Shown piece by piece: positions 52,375-61,699 of a stretch of 64,000 nt of DNA. A program made the translations under genes and the position numbers. Source of the stretch: Mucilaginibacter myungsuensis (GTDB lineage: Bacteria; Bacteroidota; Bacteroidia; Sphingobacteriales; Sphingobacteriaceae); NCBI RefSeq assembly GCF_015222005.1, contig NZ_JADFFL010000005.1, forward strand, positions 124,001 to 188,000. Reading direction: 5' to 3'. How positions within the stretch are numbered: the first letter of the stretch is position 1; each line of letters begins with the position of its first letter. The notes under the pieces are model-generated. The model was not told where the DNA came from, searched no databases, and saw only the letters and a list, made by a program, of their open reading frames with translations.

Positions 52375-53169
52375 ATGAAAGAGCAAATCAATTACGACAA
52401 TGAACTATCCGGAAAGATCGCCCTGGTAACAGGAGGTACAAAAGGCGCCGGAAAAGCGATCGCAGAAAGGCTGCTCCAGGCTGGTGCAGTGGTAATTATA
52501 ACTGCAAGGAATGCTCCTGAAAAGGAAAACAGCGGCCTGCAGTTTATCCCTGCCGATCTGAGTAAGGCAGAGGATGCGCAGAAAGTGATCAGTCAAGTGC
52601 TTGTGGCCTATGGCAGGCTGGATATCCTGATCAACAACCTTGGTGGATCATCAACACCTGCCGGTGGTTTCTCCACCTTAAACGATGAGGATTGGCTATC
52701 TACCCTCCAAGCTAATTTACTGGCTCCTGTCAGGCTTGACAGGGGATTTTTACCGCAAATGATCGGGCGGAAAAGCGGTGTTATCATCCACATCGCCTCC
52801 ATCCAGGGTATTTTGCCGCTTTATGATTCCACTTTGCCGTATGCAGCTTCAAAAGCAGCATTGATCAATTACAGTAAAAGTCTATCAAAAGAAGTTACGC
52901 CGAAAGGTGTCCGCGTGCTGACCGTTTCTCCAGGTTGGATCAATACGTCAGCATCGGTAGCCTGGTTGGGCGAGATTGCCAGAAATGCAAATAGTACAGT
53001 AGAAGAAGCTCAGCAAGGTGTCATGGACGCATTGGGTGGTATACCTTTTGGCAGGCCGGCCGAACCGGAAGAAGTAGCCGAACTGGTTGGCTTTCTGGTT
53101 TCACCAAGAGCCAATTATTTAACCGGAACAAATTTCGTTATTGACGGCGGAACTGTGCCCACCATTTAA
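52375..53169 (+). CDS. Short-chain dehydrogenase/reductase (HxlR-linked, pair 2)
   Basis: A 264-residue SDR: VTGGTKGAGKAIAE, NNLGGSSTPAGG, the catalytic YAASKAALINYSKS, PGWINTSAS, and LTGTNFVIDGGTVP at the end. Divergent from the HxlR gene at 52250. The start region lies within 125 bp of the HxlR start, so the control region is compact. A SnoaL-like gene begins 19 nt after its stop and is probably in the same operon. Confidence 0.9.
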   Translation: MKEQINYDNELSGKIALVTGGTKGAGKAIAERLLQAGAVVIITARNAPEKENSGLQFIPADLSKAEDAQKVISQVLVAYGRLDILINNLGGSSTPAGGFSTLNDEDWLSTLQANLLAPVRLDRGFLPQMIGRKSGVIIHIASIQGILPLYDSTLPYAASKAALINYSKSLSKEVTPKGVRVLTVSPGWINTSASVAWLGEIARNANSTVEEAQQGVMDALGGIPFGRPAEPEEVAELVGFLVSPRANYLTGTNFVIDGGTVPTI

Positions 53170-53188
53170 ATTAGGATATATCAAGATC

Positions 53189-53512
53189 ATGGAAATACCA
53201 CAATTAGTAGCAAAATTTATAGAGACGCAGAACACTTACGACAGCGAGGCTTACACGGAGTGTTTTACTGAGACCGCCACCGTTCATGACGAAGGCAAGG
53301 TCCATACTGGTAAAGAAGAAATACGGGCATGGATCGAAGACGCTAATGAGCGATATCGATCCGTCATGAAACCGCTTCAATACGATGAGTCGGGTTCCAA
53401 TGGCATGCTAACCGCAGAGGTATCAGGCACATTTCCCGGCAGCCCGATCGTGTTGAAATTTCATTTGGGTCTAAAGGACGGGTTTATTGAGTCGTTAAAT
53501 GTAACTGGATAA
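53189..53512 (+). CDS. SnoaL/NTF2-like protein
   Basis: A 107-residue protein starting at 53189 (MEIPQLVAKFIETQNTYD); an earlier in-frame start at 53141 would overlap the SDR end. SnoaL-like features are AYTECFTETATVHDEGKVHTGKEEIRAW and LKFHLGLKDGFIESLNV. Such proteins often act on small ketones or as isomerase-like partners. Co-transcribed with the SDR; a terminator follows at 53519. Confidence 0.83.
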   Translation: MEIPQLVAKFIETQNTYDSEAYTECFTETATVHDEGKVHTGKEEIRAWIEDANERYRSVMKPLQYDESGSNGMLTAEVSGTFPGSPIVLKFHLGLKDGFIESLNVTG

Positions 53513-53518
53513 TTTAAC

Positions 53519-53554
53519 TAGAAAACCGCCTCTGTTAAATGCGGCGGTTTTCTA
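53519..53554. terminator. Strong terminator after the SDR operon
   Basis: TAGAAAACCGCC and GGCGGTTTTCTA form a 12-bp stem around a 12-base loop; A/T tracts on both sides allow use from either direction. Confidence 0.88.
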
Positions 53555-53655
53555 AATTAAAAAAGGATCGATTCGGCGGACGAAATTAGTGCCGTTCTTT
53601 ATACATTGTTTTACCCCGTTGCAGTGATTTTTAATTGGGATAAAGAATTTGACTG

Positions 53656-55050
53656 TTATGTTAATTCTCTTTTATCGTTCCAGCAAAGTACCGCTGCCAC
53701 GCCCAAAGAAATCCCGATAGCTGCAGTAGCTATACCAAAGGCAAATTGAATTTCCCCCGCGCTTGCGCCATAGGGTGCAAGCGTGAAGAAAAGCCCACCG
53801 ATAAGCGCCACGAAGACAGCAGCACTGATTTGAAAAGTGGCGCTCACCAAGCCTGCCGCCAATCCTGAAAAACGAGGATCGACCTGGTCTACGTTCAAGC
53901 GCACCAATGCCGGGATAGCAATACCTTGTCCAAGTCCTATTAAAAAAAGCGGTAGAAAAAGATATGATGTACTACCCTTCAGGGAAAAAACTGTAATGAA
54001 GATAAGTCCGATGACTTCTATGATCATTCCAAATGCTGCTGTACGTGAACCAAGCCGACTAACAATAAATGGATTACACCATGGACCCAGAAAAAAGCCT
54101 ACCCCGAGCGGCAAAATGGTTAAGCCAATCGCCAGTGTGTCGCGACCCAGGGCACCCTGCTCATATACAGCAAAGATCAGGAAGAACGACGCCAGTGCAT
54201 AAAAAAAGAACGCCGCAGCTAAATTTTTACGTAACCGGCTTTTCATGAATAAAGACGGATAGATTAATGACGAGGCACCTTTTGATTCTATATTTCTTTC
54301 GTAATGCCAGAATGCTAACAGTAAAGGCACACTTGTTATCAGAAGGATCCTGCACCACCACGGCCAGTGATTTTCGCGTCCCTCGATGAGCGGAAGAATA
54401 AATGCCAATAATCCTGCTGCGAGCAATACTGCACCCGGAATGTCCAATATAGCAGATCTCTCAGCACGATTCTCCTTAAGTAAAAAAGATGCGGCTGGTA
54501 TGGCAAGAAGTATTACCGGCAAATTAATGAGGAATACACTTCGCCAGCCCATACCAAACAGGTCCGCAGAAACCAGCACACCGCCCAACAACTGTCCGGC
54601 TACAGATGCCAGTCCGAAAGTTGCACCGTAAAAGCTCAATGCCCGGTTTTTTTCTTCCGCAGGAAAAATAGCATGAATGGATGCCAGCGATTGAGGTCCC
54701 ATGATGGCTGCCGCCACCCCTTGTAATAACCTGCCGGCTACCAATACTGCCGGCGATGGTGCAAAACCACATACAGCAGATGCAATCCCAAAGCCTATCA
54801 TTCCAAAAATGAACACCCGCTTTCTGCCGTAGATATCTCCTAACCGGCCACCCAATATCAACGTAACGGCATATGCAGCGGCGTAGACCGATACGACCAG
54901 TTGGGAATCGCCTGCGGATGCACGCAGATCCGTACGGATAGCGGGCAGCGCTACATTAACGATAAAAAAATCAAGCGGTGGCAATAATGTGCCGGTCAGT
55001 AACACCGCCAGTGCCATCCAGCGGCGAGGGTCAGCAATTTTTGGTTCCAT
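53656..55050 (-). CDS. MFS drug/proton antiporter, DHA2 (EmrB/QacA) type
   Basis: A 464-residue exporter with about 14 membrane helices. N-terminal LLPPLDFFIVNVALPAIRTDL and GRLGDIYGRKRVFIFG (MFS loop motif) are typical of the EmrB/QacA group, with GRLLQGVAAAIMGPQSL and a later AGQLLGGVLVSADLFGMGWRSVFLINLP (motif C region in parts). It probably expels toxic compounds in exchange for protons. It lies downstream of and on the same strand as the third HxlR-linked SDR, 37 bp apart, suggesting joint induction. Confidence 0.9.
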   Translation of the reverse strand: MEPKIADPRRWMALAVLLTGTLLPPLDFFIVNVALPAIRTDLRASAGDSQLVVSVYAAAYAVTLILGGRLGDIYGRKRVFIFGMIGFGIASAVCGFAPSPAVLVAGRLLQGVAAAIMGPQSLASIHAIFPAEEKNRALSFYGATFGLASVAGQLLGGVLVSADLFGMGWRSVFLINLPVILLAIPAASFLLKENRAERSAILDIPGAVLLAAGLLAFILPLIEGRENHWPWWCRILLITSVPLLLAFWHYERNIESKGASSLIYPSLFMKSRLRKNLAAAFFFYALASFFLIFAVYEQGALGRDTLAIGLTILPLGVGFFLGPWCNPFIVSRLGSRTAAFGMIIEVIGLIFITVFSLKGSTSYLFLPLFLIGLGQGIAIPALVRLNVDQVDPRFSGLAAGLVSATFQISAAVFVALIGGLFFTLAPYGASAGEIQFAFGIATAAIGISLGVAAVLCWNDKRELT

Positions 55051-55087
55051 GTGTATAATTTAACGACAGGGGATCGAATATTGGCGA

Positions 55088-55834
55088 TCAGGCATTAAAG
55101 CCACTGTCCGCGGTGAGGAATGAGCCGGTAATATATTTGCTTTCTTCACCCGCCAGGAATGCCACTAATGCGGCAATGTTTTGGGCCGTCCCATACTCTG
55201 GTAAGGCCATTCTTGAGCGCAAGAAGTCTGAGAACTCCGTATTATCAGGATTCATATCGGTAGTGGTCGGTCCTGGCTGAACAAGCGTTACAGAAATACC
55301 TTTTGGCCCAAGGTCGCGGGCCAGTGCCCGGGTGAAACCTTGAAGTGCCGATTTACTCATGGTATATAAAAGTGTTTTAGGCATGATCGCATTATCTCCC
55401 ATATTGCTACCTATAGTAATGATCCTACCACCTGCTTTAAGATGTTTAATGGCTTCCAAAGTCGCTACGTATACCGCCTTGACATTGATATCCATCAGTT
55501 CGTCATAGTCGCTTAAGCTCAGTTCGCTGACATCTTTGGCTATAAATATGCCCGCGTTACTGACCAAAATATCTAAGCTGCCGAATTCCTTTACGGTTGC
55601 ACTTACAGCGCCGGTTACCTCATCGGGGTAACGGCTATCGGCTTTTATCGCCAAAGCCCGGCCACCCGCCGCATTTATCCCGGCAACTATCGCACTTGCT
55701 TTTTCTGAAGAGCTATCGCTTGTATAAGTGAAAGCTACTTTGGCTCCATCGGCTGCTAAACGTTCTACTATAGCAGCTCCTATACCGCGGCTTCCCCCGG
55801 TCACTAACGCTACTTTATTCGTTAAATTTTTCAT
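55088..55834 (-). CDS. Short-chain dehydrogenase/reductase (HxlR-linked, pair 3)
   Basis: A 248-residue SDR: VTGGSRGIGAAIVE, SNAGIFIAKD, the catalytic YTMSKSALQGFTRA, PGPTTTDMNPD, and ITGSFLTADSGFNA. Divergent from the HxlR gene at 55934 across 99 bp with a palindromic operator candidate. Transcribed together with the MFS exporter (37-bp gap). Substrate unknown. Confidence 0.9.
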   Translation of the reverse strand: MKNLTNKVALVTGGSRGIGAAIVERLAADGAKVAFTYTSDSSSEKASAIVAGINAAGGRALAIKADSRYPDEVTGAVSATVKEFGSLDILVSNAGIFIAKDVSELSLSDYDELMDINVKAVYVATLEAIKHLKAGGRIITIGSNMGDNAIMPKTLLYTMSKSALQGFTRALARDLGPKGISVTLVQPGPTTTDMNPDNTEFSDFLRSRMALPEYGTAQNIAALVAFLAGEESKYITGSFLTADSGFNA

Positions 55835-55906
55835 GACAATTTTTGTTTTTATGAAATAATGGACAAACGTACGAGCAACCTTTTATATTTGTAAGTAGAT
55901 CATAAA

Positions 55907-55923
55907 TTGTTAGGTACTAACAA
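55907..55923. promoter_or_regulatory. Candidate HxlR operator (perfect dyad)
   Basis: TTGTTAG-GTA-CTAACAA, a perfect 7-bp inverted repeat, sits 10 bp before the HxlR start and between divergent genes. This is what an HxlR dimer site should look like, and probably controls both the regulator and the SDR-exporter operon. Confidence 0.6.
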
Positions 55924-55933
55924 AAAAGTAAGT

Positions 55934-56317
55934 ATGAGAAAAGAAGCTTCAACAAATTTCATAAATGAAAAACGGATAACCGACAGCTGTGGAATGGCTA
56001 ACACAATGCGGATCATGGGTGGTCGCTGGAAACCGGCTATTTTGTGCCGTTTGATGCACGGAACAATGCGTTATAACGAACTTAAGAAGTCGATCGAGGG
56101 AATATCCGAACGTATGTTGGTTGCACAATTGCGGGAACTGGAAAATGATGGCATCATAGCAAGGGTGATCTATCCTGAAGTACCTCCCAGAGTGGAGTAC
56201 CATACCACCGATCTCGGGAAAACGATGCACGATCTGATCAACGCTATGGCGGAGTGGGGACACATGTACCGGACGGTGGCCGAACAAAAAGTTCTTGTTC
56301 AGGAAGCGATACTTTAG
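55934..56317 (+). CDS. HxlR family transcription regulator (pair 3)
   Basis: A 127-residue regulator (start 55934, MRKEASTNFINEK; a TTG at 55907 is in frame but lies inside the operator dyad). The core is MGGRWKPAILCRLMHGTMRYNELKKSIEGISERMLVAQLRELE split over residues 25-70, with wing PPRVEYHTTDLGKTM. A Cys precedes the core (ITDSCGMANTM), placed like the redox-active Cys of aldehyde/quinone-sensing members. Divergent from the SDR-exporter operon. Confidence 0.9.
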   Translation: MRKEASTNFINEKRITDSCGMANTMRIMGGRWKPAILCRLMHGTMRYNELKKSIEGISERMLVAQLRELENDGIIARVIYPEVPPRVEYHTTDLGKTMHDLINAMAEWGHMYRTVAEQKVLVQEAIL

Positions 56318-56572
56318 TTTGTAAATAAGTAGTGCTACTTTTCTGATGATAAGCCCGTATTATATAATTGTTATGATACATGATACACTGAAACGGCCAC
56401 CTGTATTGAAACTAATTATCAACTAACTGATGTAGAGAGCTTTTTATAAAGTAATACAAAGCCGGTCAGGCGCATGCCGATCAGTTTCTTTGCCTGAATT
56501 GTTCGCTTTGATAAAGTATATCTAAGTTCATAATCATTTCCGGGTCTCAACCTATTGTTTATTTTTGAGGGT

Positions 56573-57169
56573 ATGTTCGAGGTCTTTGAAAAATATCTGC
56601 GCGGGTTTGCTGAGGTCTCCGACGAGGAAATGGCTCGGATCGAACAGGCTGCGCAAATAAAAAAGATCCGCAAATGGCAATCAGTTCTGCACGATGGCGA
56701 AGTTTGGAGATCCATGTGCTTTATTGCTGACGGGTGTTGCAGGCTCTATCGTTACGATAAGAATGGCACCGACCATACGGTTCGTTTTGGCGTTGAGCAT
56801 TGGTGGATGACAGATCCTGAAAGTTATAACAACGACACACCATCTGATTATAACATCGAAGCATTATCAGCCAGCACGCTGATCATCTGGCATAAAGATG
56901 ACTGGGAAAAGCTGATGAACGATATCCCGCCGTTTAAACTATTTTATGACCGTTTGAATGCGAAAGCGTTTGAAACGAGTCAAAGACGCATTTTTTCGCT
57001 GATCAGCAGCCCCGCTGAAGAACGATACCTCGAATTTCAAAGAACATATCCAAAGGTCTTCAATAAAGTCCCTTTACACATGGTTGCTTCTTATCTGGGT
57101 ATCTCCAGGGAAACGCTGAGCCGAATTCGAAAAGATTTTGTAAAGCGCGCGAAAAACCCTTCGGTTTAA
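56573..57169 (+). CDS. Crp/Fnr family transcription regulator
   Basis: A 198-residue regulator (start 56573, MFEVFEKYLRGF). The N-terminal part is a cyclic-nucleotide-binding-like beta roll (CFIADGCCRLYRYDKNGTDHTVRFG) in a form that lacks the usual cAMP residues, and the end is a helix-turn-helix VPLHMVASYLGISRETLSRIRKDF. Bacteroidetes have many such diverged Crp/Fnr proteins with unknown effectors. It is convergent with the amidase gene. A hairpin overlaps its stop. Confidence 0.9.
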   Translation: MFEVFEKYLRGFAEVSDEEMARIEQAAQIKKIRKWQSVLHDGEVWRSMCFIADGCCRLYRYDKNGTDHTVRFGVEHWWMTDPESYNNDTPSDYNIEALSASTLIIWHKDDWEKLMNDIPPFKLFYDRLNAKAFETSQRRIFSLISSPAEERYLEFQRTYPKVFNKVPLHMVASYLGISRETLSRIRKDFVKRAKNPSV

Positions 57170-57181
57170 GCCGGAGGGTTT
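57154..57181. terminator. Hairpin overlapping the Crp/Fnr stop codon
   Basis: AAACCCTTCGG and CCGGAGGGTTT form an 11-bp stem (one G-T pair) around TTTAAG; the left arm codes the last residues and the loop holds the stop. Placed between convergent genes; its T-tract is poor, so the terminator call is moderate. Confidence 0.6.
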
Positions 57182-57222
57182 ACTGAATCCAATGAACGCT
57201 TAAAGGCGCAGATGCCGATATT

Positions 57223-58650
57223 TTACAAATTCGGGTGCAGATCACGTACCGTACTGACGCTTTCTAACAATGAGGCGATATACAGGATGGTAGGTTCTGC
57301 TAACCAGTTTCCTACGATCTGTACGTTGATGGGTAATCCCTCTTTACTTGTTCCGAACCGCATAGAGATACCCGGCAAACCAGTCACGTTCAACGGCACT
57401 GTTGCGCCCTGTAAATAGGTTGCATCAACCGTTTGGCCGTCGATCACAAATTCAGATTCACCATGTTTGTGGGCTGATATTGGCAATACATGCGTTATCA
57501 GCGCATCATAATGCTGGAAGTATGCAGCATACCCATCCCGGATGCGTTCTGCCGCCTGTTCGGCATCTATGTAATCAGCCATATTGGTATCTGGTAGGGA
57601 GAGCATCGTTTTGGCCATTTTATAGATTTCATCATCGCTTTGACCGGCAGTAGCCTCGCGGAATGCAGGTTTCATTTCCATGACGTGTATGCGATTGAAA
57701 ACGTCCAGCGCAAAGTCTCTTTCCAAAGCTGGTATGCCAACGGCTTCCACAAAAAGTCCAAGGTTTTGCAACGCTTCGGCAGCGGCTTTAACGGTGGCTG
57801 CGACTTCTGCATCCACCGGCCCAAACCCCGGGCCGACCATCCAGCCGATACGCAATGGCCGATATGGATACTGAGCGATGCCGCCGTTGAAATTTACAGC
57901 ATTGGACGAGTAAGCATCGAAACCATCCGGTCCTGCTAATTGTGAAAAGGCCAGGGAAAGGTCGCGAATACTCCTCGCCATAGGACCGACATGCCAGAAA
58001 CGGCGGGGTGCTCTCGGCCATATGCCGGTCATAGGGATACGACCATGGGTCGCTTTGAGCGAAACGATACCTGTTTGTGCGGCCGGGCCACGGACCGAGA
58101 TCGCCAGATCTGTTCCCAATCCTAATGGTGACATTCCGGCCGCTATCGCAGCGGACTCACCACCACTGGAGCCGCCCGGTGTTCTGGTCAGATCCCAGGG
58201 GTTATTTGATCTGCCCGACAGCAGGTTATCACTTTCTATCCAATAAGAAAACTCAGGTAAGTTCGTCTTGGCCAATAAAATGCCACCTGCCTTTTTCATA
58301 CGTGACACGCTGGTAGCGTCTTCGCTTGGAATACGACCTTCAAAGATAGGTGAACCTCGTTGGGTAAGGATATTTGCCGTGTCGATGGAGTCTTTAACGG
58401 TAAAAGGTACACCATGCAGAGGGCCTAATTCATCGCCGCGCAATACCGCTGCTTCGGCCTTTTTTGCTTCGTCGATCGCGGTATCCGCGATGGCTACGAT
58501 GGCATTGATGTCAGGGTCGATGGCTGCGATCCGGTCAAGGTGTCCTTTCACTACCTCCACCGGCGATATCTCTTTTTTCCGGATCATTTCGGCCATGGAG
58601 CTTGCATCCTGATAGAATAAAGTGGCGTTGTTGCCTGTGCTCGTTTTCAT
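57223..58650 (-). CDS. Amidase signature family hydrolase
   Basis: A 475-residue amidase (start at 58650, MKTSTGNNATLFY; an in-frame start at 58764 adds 38 unlikely residues). The Ser-cis-Ser-Lys triad is visible: Lys86 in GVPFTVKDS, the cis-Ser at 161-162 in TPGGSSGGESAAIAAG, and the nucleophile Ser185 in GTDLAISVRGPA, where the usual GGS/IR is altered to AIS/VR. Catalytic residues are retained, so activity is likely. It may hydrolyse small amides or indole-acetamide-like compounds. Convergent with the Crp/Fnr gene, divergent from AraC. Confidence 0.9.
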   Translation of the reverse strand: MKTSTGNNATLFYQDASSMAEMIRKKEISPVEVVKGHLDRIAAIDPDINAIVAIADTAIDEAKKAEAAVLRGDELGPLHGVPFTVKDSIDTANILTQRGSPIFEGRIPSEDATSVSRMKKAGGILLAKTNLPEFSYWIESDNLLSGRSNNPWDLTRTPGGSSGGESAAIAAGMSPLGLGTDLAISVRGPAAQTGIVSLKATHGRIPMTGIWPRAPRRFWHVGPMARSIRDLSLAFSQLAGPDGFDAYSSNAVNFNGGIAQYPYRPLRIGWMVGPGFGPVDAEVAATVKAAAEALQNLGLFVEAVGIPALERDFALDVFNRIHVMEMKPAFREATAGQSDDEIYKMAKTMLSLPDTNMADYIDAEQAAERIRDGYAAYFQHYDALITHVLPISAHKHGESEFVIDGQTVDATYLQGATVPLNVTGLPGISMRFGTSKEGLPINVQIVGNWLAEPTILYIASLLESVSTVRDLHPNL

Positions 58651-58830
58651 ATGTTCAATTATTGTTGTTAAATAATGTGCACCTTCTCGTGAAGTGCATG
58701 ACACAAAATTGCAAGCAACGGCAACGCTGAAACGAAGTAGTTTGACGCAATTTGAGCGTGACATTTATCACGCTTTTTGGTGCACTCAAAATGCCGGGTG
58801 GGAAAAAATTGATTTTAGTAACTTTGGTAG

Positions 58831-59694
58831 ATGTCAAAACCCGAAAACACAGAAATTCCAGGATTAGATCTGGCCGACCTGAGACTAAAAGGTTTTAAGG
58901 TTCATGCCATTCCTGCCTCAACAGAGGTACCGGTCAGAGCCGGACGGCGTGACTTCTACAAAATGGGTTTTGTCGATGGGGACATGACCATCGATTATGG
59001 TGGCCGGCTACTCGACATCAAAGGGACGGTTCTTTTTTTCGTTAACCCACGTGTACCGCATGCTCTTGTCCGGCGTATCAACCGTACGAGTGGTTATGCC
59101 TGTATCTTTACCGAAACCTTCCTTAACGGTCGAGAGCTTCAAGATTCTCCGCTTTTCAGGATCGGCGGCAATCCTGTAGTAGCCCTGAATGCCGAACAAG
59201 CCATCTTTATGACCAGTCTGTTCGAGAAAATGCTGGCTGTTTACGAAAGCGACTACCTTTACAAAGGCGATCTGATCAGAAGCAGCATTTCGCTAATCAT
59301 TCACGAAGCGCTGCGTATCCAGCCTGCACAGGCAACCCTAACGTTCAGGAATGGCGCAAGCCGAATTGCGCATTTATTCACCGACCTGCTCGAAAGACAG
59401 TTCCCTATAGAACGGAGCAACGAACCGTTAAGGTTACGCAGCCCGCATGATTACGCCAGTCATCTCACTATACACGTCAACTACCTCAACAGGTCTGTCA
59501 GAGAAATTACCGGCAGATCTACTTCCGCGCATATAGCGGCGAGAATTATTGCCGAAGCTAAAGCGCTATTACAGCATAGCGACTGGAGTGTGGCCGAGAT
59601 ATCCTATGCACTTGGCTTTGATTATCCCGCCTATTTTAATAATTATTTCAAGCGACTCACCGGCAGCACGCCGAACAGCTTCCGTAAGGTTTGA
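58831..59694 (+). CDS. AraC family transcription regulator
   Basis: A 287-residue regulator with a beta-rich N-terminus ([30 protein letters not shown], a cupin-like sensing part in pieces) and a C-terminal AraC domain: two helix-turn-helices near residues 205-285, ending [33 protein letters not shown]. Divergent from the amidase gene and 83 bp before the epimerase gene on the same strand; could control either. Confidence 0.9.
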   Translation: MSKPENTEIPGLDLADLRLKGFKVHAIPASTEVPVRAGRRDFYKMGFVDGDMTIDYGGRLLDIKGTVLFFVNPRVPHALVRRINRTSGYACIFTETFLNGRELQDSPLFRIGGNPVVALNAEQAIFMTSLFEKMLAVYESDYLYKGDLIRSSISLIIHEALRIQPAQATLTFRNGASRIAHLFTDLLERQFPIERSNEPLRLRSPHDYASHLTIHVNYLNRSVREITGRSTSAHIAARIIAEAKALLQHSDWSVAEISYALGFDYPAYFNNYFKRLTGSTPNSFRKV

Positions 59695-59777
59695 AAATCA
59701 TAATTATCGGTTTGATACTGATTGGTCAACCAGGCTTTTTGCATGCAACTTTGCTCTGTAACAATAAATCATTCAAA

Positions 59778-60638
59778 ATGAAAATTTTAGTAACGGGAGC
59801 AACAGGGAAAGTAGGCAGTCGTTTGGTGCCGCGCCTTTTAGCCAAAGGCTATGACGTATCTATACTGGTAAGGGACAGATCGAAAGCAACAGAATTGATC
59901 GGACTTGGTGCAAAAGCCATTACCGGTGATCTGTATGAACCATCGACCTTGCCACCTGCGGTAGCGGGGATGGATGCGGTGATCCACCTCGCCGCACTGT
60001 TCCGTACCTTTACAGATAACGATGGTATTATAAAGACCAATCGTGAAGGTAGTATCGCGTTGGCGCAGGCCGCGCAGGAAGCGGGTGTCAAACGTTTTGT
60101 ATTTACCAGCACCTCCAATGTGTATGGTTCAGGTTATCGTCGGCCAGCAAGAGAAGATGAACAAGTAGACATCAATGACCCGCGTGCTTACGCTTCCAGC
60201 AAGATAGCCGCAGAAAGGGAGTTGATCAGTATGCACCAAAACCAGAGTTTTGACGTTCGTGTGCTGCGGCTTGGCTTCGTTTACGGTGACAACGACCCGC
60301 ACATCGCAGAGATCATTCCTTACATTGGCAAGCTCAAGATGCATTCAGGCTCACGCATGCACATGGTACATCATCTCGATGTTGCACAGGCGCTGATCCT
60401 ACTGCTGAACACCGAAGGCCTGGACGGAGAGATATTTAACGTGGCCGACGATGCCCCGATAACGTTATATGAGCTGGCTCATTCTGTCGGCCAGATGGAA
60501 GGAACTTTTGGTATTGATGAGGGCCCGCTTGACGATCCGTTCCAGGGCGTGCAGGATATTTCCAAACTGCGCAATAGAACAGGTTTCCGTCCTTTAGTGC
60601 CAAGCTACTTCGTAGCCCGGGATCTTGATATTTTGTAG
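59778..60638 (+). CDS. NAD-dependent epimerase/dehydratase (extended SDR)
   Basis: A 286-residue enzyme (start 59778, [17 protein letters not shown]; an earlier in-frame ATG at 59691 overlaps the AraC end). It has GATGKVGS for NAD, the catalytic-type Tyr/Lys in [14 protein letters not shown], and [17 protein letters not shown]. These fit the extended SDR group that includes UDP-sugar epimerases and reductases; the substrate cannot be told. The AraC gene precedes it. Confidence 0.88.
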   Translation: MKILVTGATGKVGSRLVPRLLAKGYDVSILVRDRSKATELIGLGAKAITGDLYEPSTLPPAVAGMDAVIHLAALFRTFTDNDGIIKTNREGSIALAQAAQEAGVKRFVFTSTSNVYGSGYRRPAREDEQVDINDPRAYASSKIAAERELISMHQNQSFDVRVLRLGFVYGDNDPHIAEIIPYIGKLKMHSGSRMHMVHHLDVAQALILLLNTEGLDGEIFNVADDAPITLYELAHSVGQMEGTFGIDEGPLDDPFQGVQDISKLRNRTGFRPLVPSYFVARDLDIL

Positions 60639-60715
60639 TAACAACCTTCGGAATTTACCAATGGTCGGATCGCTGGGCTTAAAGCAAACTGAGCCCTTCC
60701 GATATAAGCCAGCTA

Positions 60716-60743
60716 ACCCGATGTCCATATGGCGGCATCGGGT
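60716..60743. terminator. Probable terminator hairpin between convergent genes
   Basis: ACCCGATG and CATCGGGT form an 8-bp stem with an inner CCATATGG palindrome in the loop. Between the convergent epimerase and the secreted protein gene. No T-tract, so termination strength is uncertain. Confidence 0.45.
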
Positions 60744-60785
60744 CAGTACTGGCGCAAATATTATTCGTACGAAGAAGTATTTTTT

Positions 60786-61505
60786 CTAACGAGCATTGGA
60801 ATAATTGGAATAAACGGTTTCTACCTGTGTAGTAACCGCTCTACCCAAAAATTTCGCTTCCATGTTAAGGGCATCTTTCAGTGGTAGATATCGCTTGCTT
60901 ATCTTATCAAATGAATAGTTCGTTGTGATCTGAAATCTATCTGCGGTCAGCGGACCGATCTTGACCGGCTTTTCATTGATGATCTGTTGTTGCTGGAGTT
61001 CTTTGGTCTTTAAGTCGATCGTCAAAGACGCCCTGCAATCTTTTAAAAATCCTGCATCTTTCGGAATTGAAGCTGCATCCAATTTGTAGCTGATCACCAA
61101 ATTGTCCGCGGTTTCGCTTTCGATCTTGAAACTCGTTTCTACTGCCTTGTCAACGGTCGGTTTTTCCCTGGCATTGCGGAAAGTATTGCTTTCATACAAG
61201 GAGGGTGTTTTACCGTCAACAGAAACAACTTTCCATTGCTCGCGACCCGATGCAGCCGGGTTGAAATTAGCGATAAGCACCTTCGTTTTACCAGCGGTAG
61301 TGGTCGACTCTTTAAGTTCAAAAGTACGATCTGTAGGTAACCTTAAATTCATCGGGTCCAATATTGACTGATCCAGACCATACTTCTTAAAAGCGTTGAC
61401 AACGACATCTTTTTGCGCAGATGCATCAAGTGTACTTATGGCCATCAAAGTAATCGCCAATATTGTTTTCAGGTTAGTTTTCCCGTATCTTATTAATGTG
61501 TTCAT
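60786..61505 (-). CDS. Secreted protein, function unknown
   Basis: A 239-residue protein with a signal peptide (ILAITLMAISTLDASAQ, cleavage about residue 31). The mature part is beta-strand rich with segments such as FELKESTTTAGKTKVLIANFNP and SLTIDLKTKELQQQQ. No motif identifies a function. It is periplasmic or secreted, possibly a carrier or surface protein. It is downstream of the third LytTR regulator on the same strand but 194 bp away. Confidence 0.7.
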   Translation of the reverse strand: MNTLIRYGKTNLKTILAITLMAISTLDASAQKDVVVNAFKKYGLDQSILDPMNLRLPTDRTFELKESTTTAGKTKVLIANFNPAASGREQWKVVSVDGKTPSLYESNTFRNAREKPTVDKAVETSFKIESETADNLVISYKLDAASIPKDAGFLKDCRASLTIDLKTKELQQQQIINEKPVKIGPLTADRFQITTNYSFDKISKRYLPLKDALNMEAKFLGRAVTTQVETVYSNYSNAR

Positions 61506-61699
61506 ATAGTTAATCGTCTTTTTAATTGTAATAAATTTTATAGTGGTATGTCATCGGGCAATTGATCGATGCTTCGGTCACGGCCGGGCATAGCGTAGTC
61601 ACTGGATGTTGTTCCAGCAAAGATGTCTTGTAATGATCGCAGGGCAGTTAAAGCGAGCCCATGGCATTCTTAAACGTGATTGTTCATGTCAGTATATTA

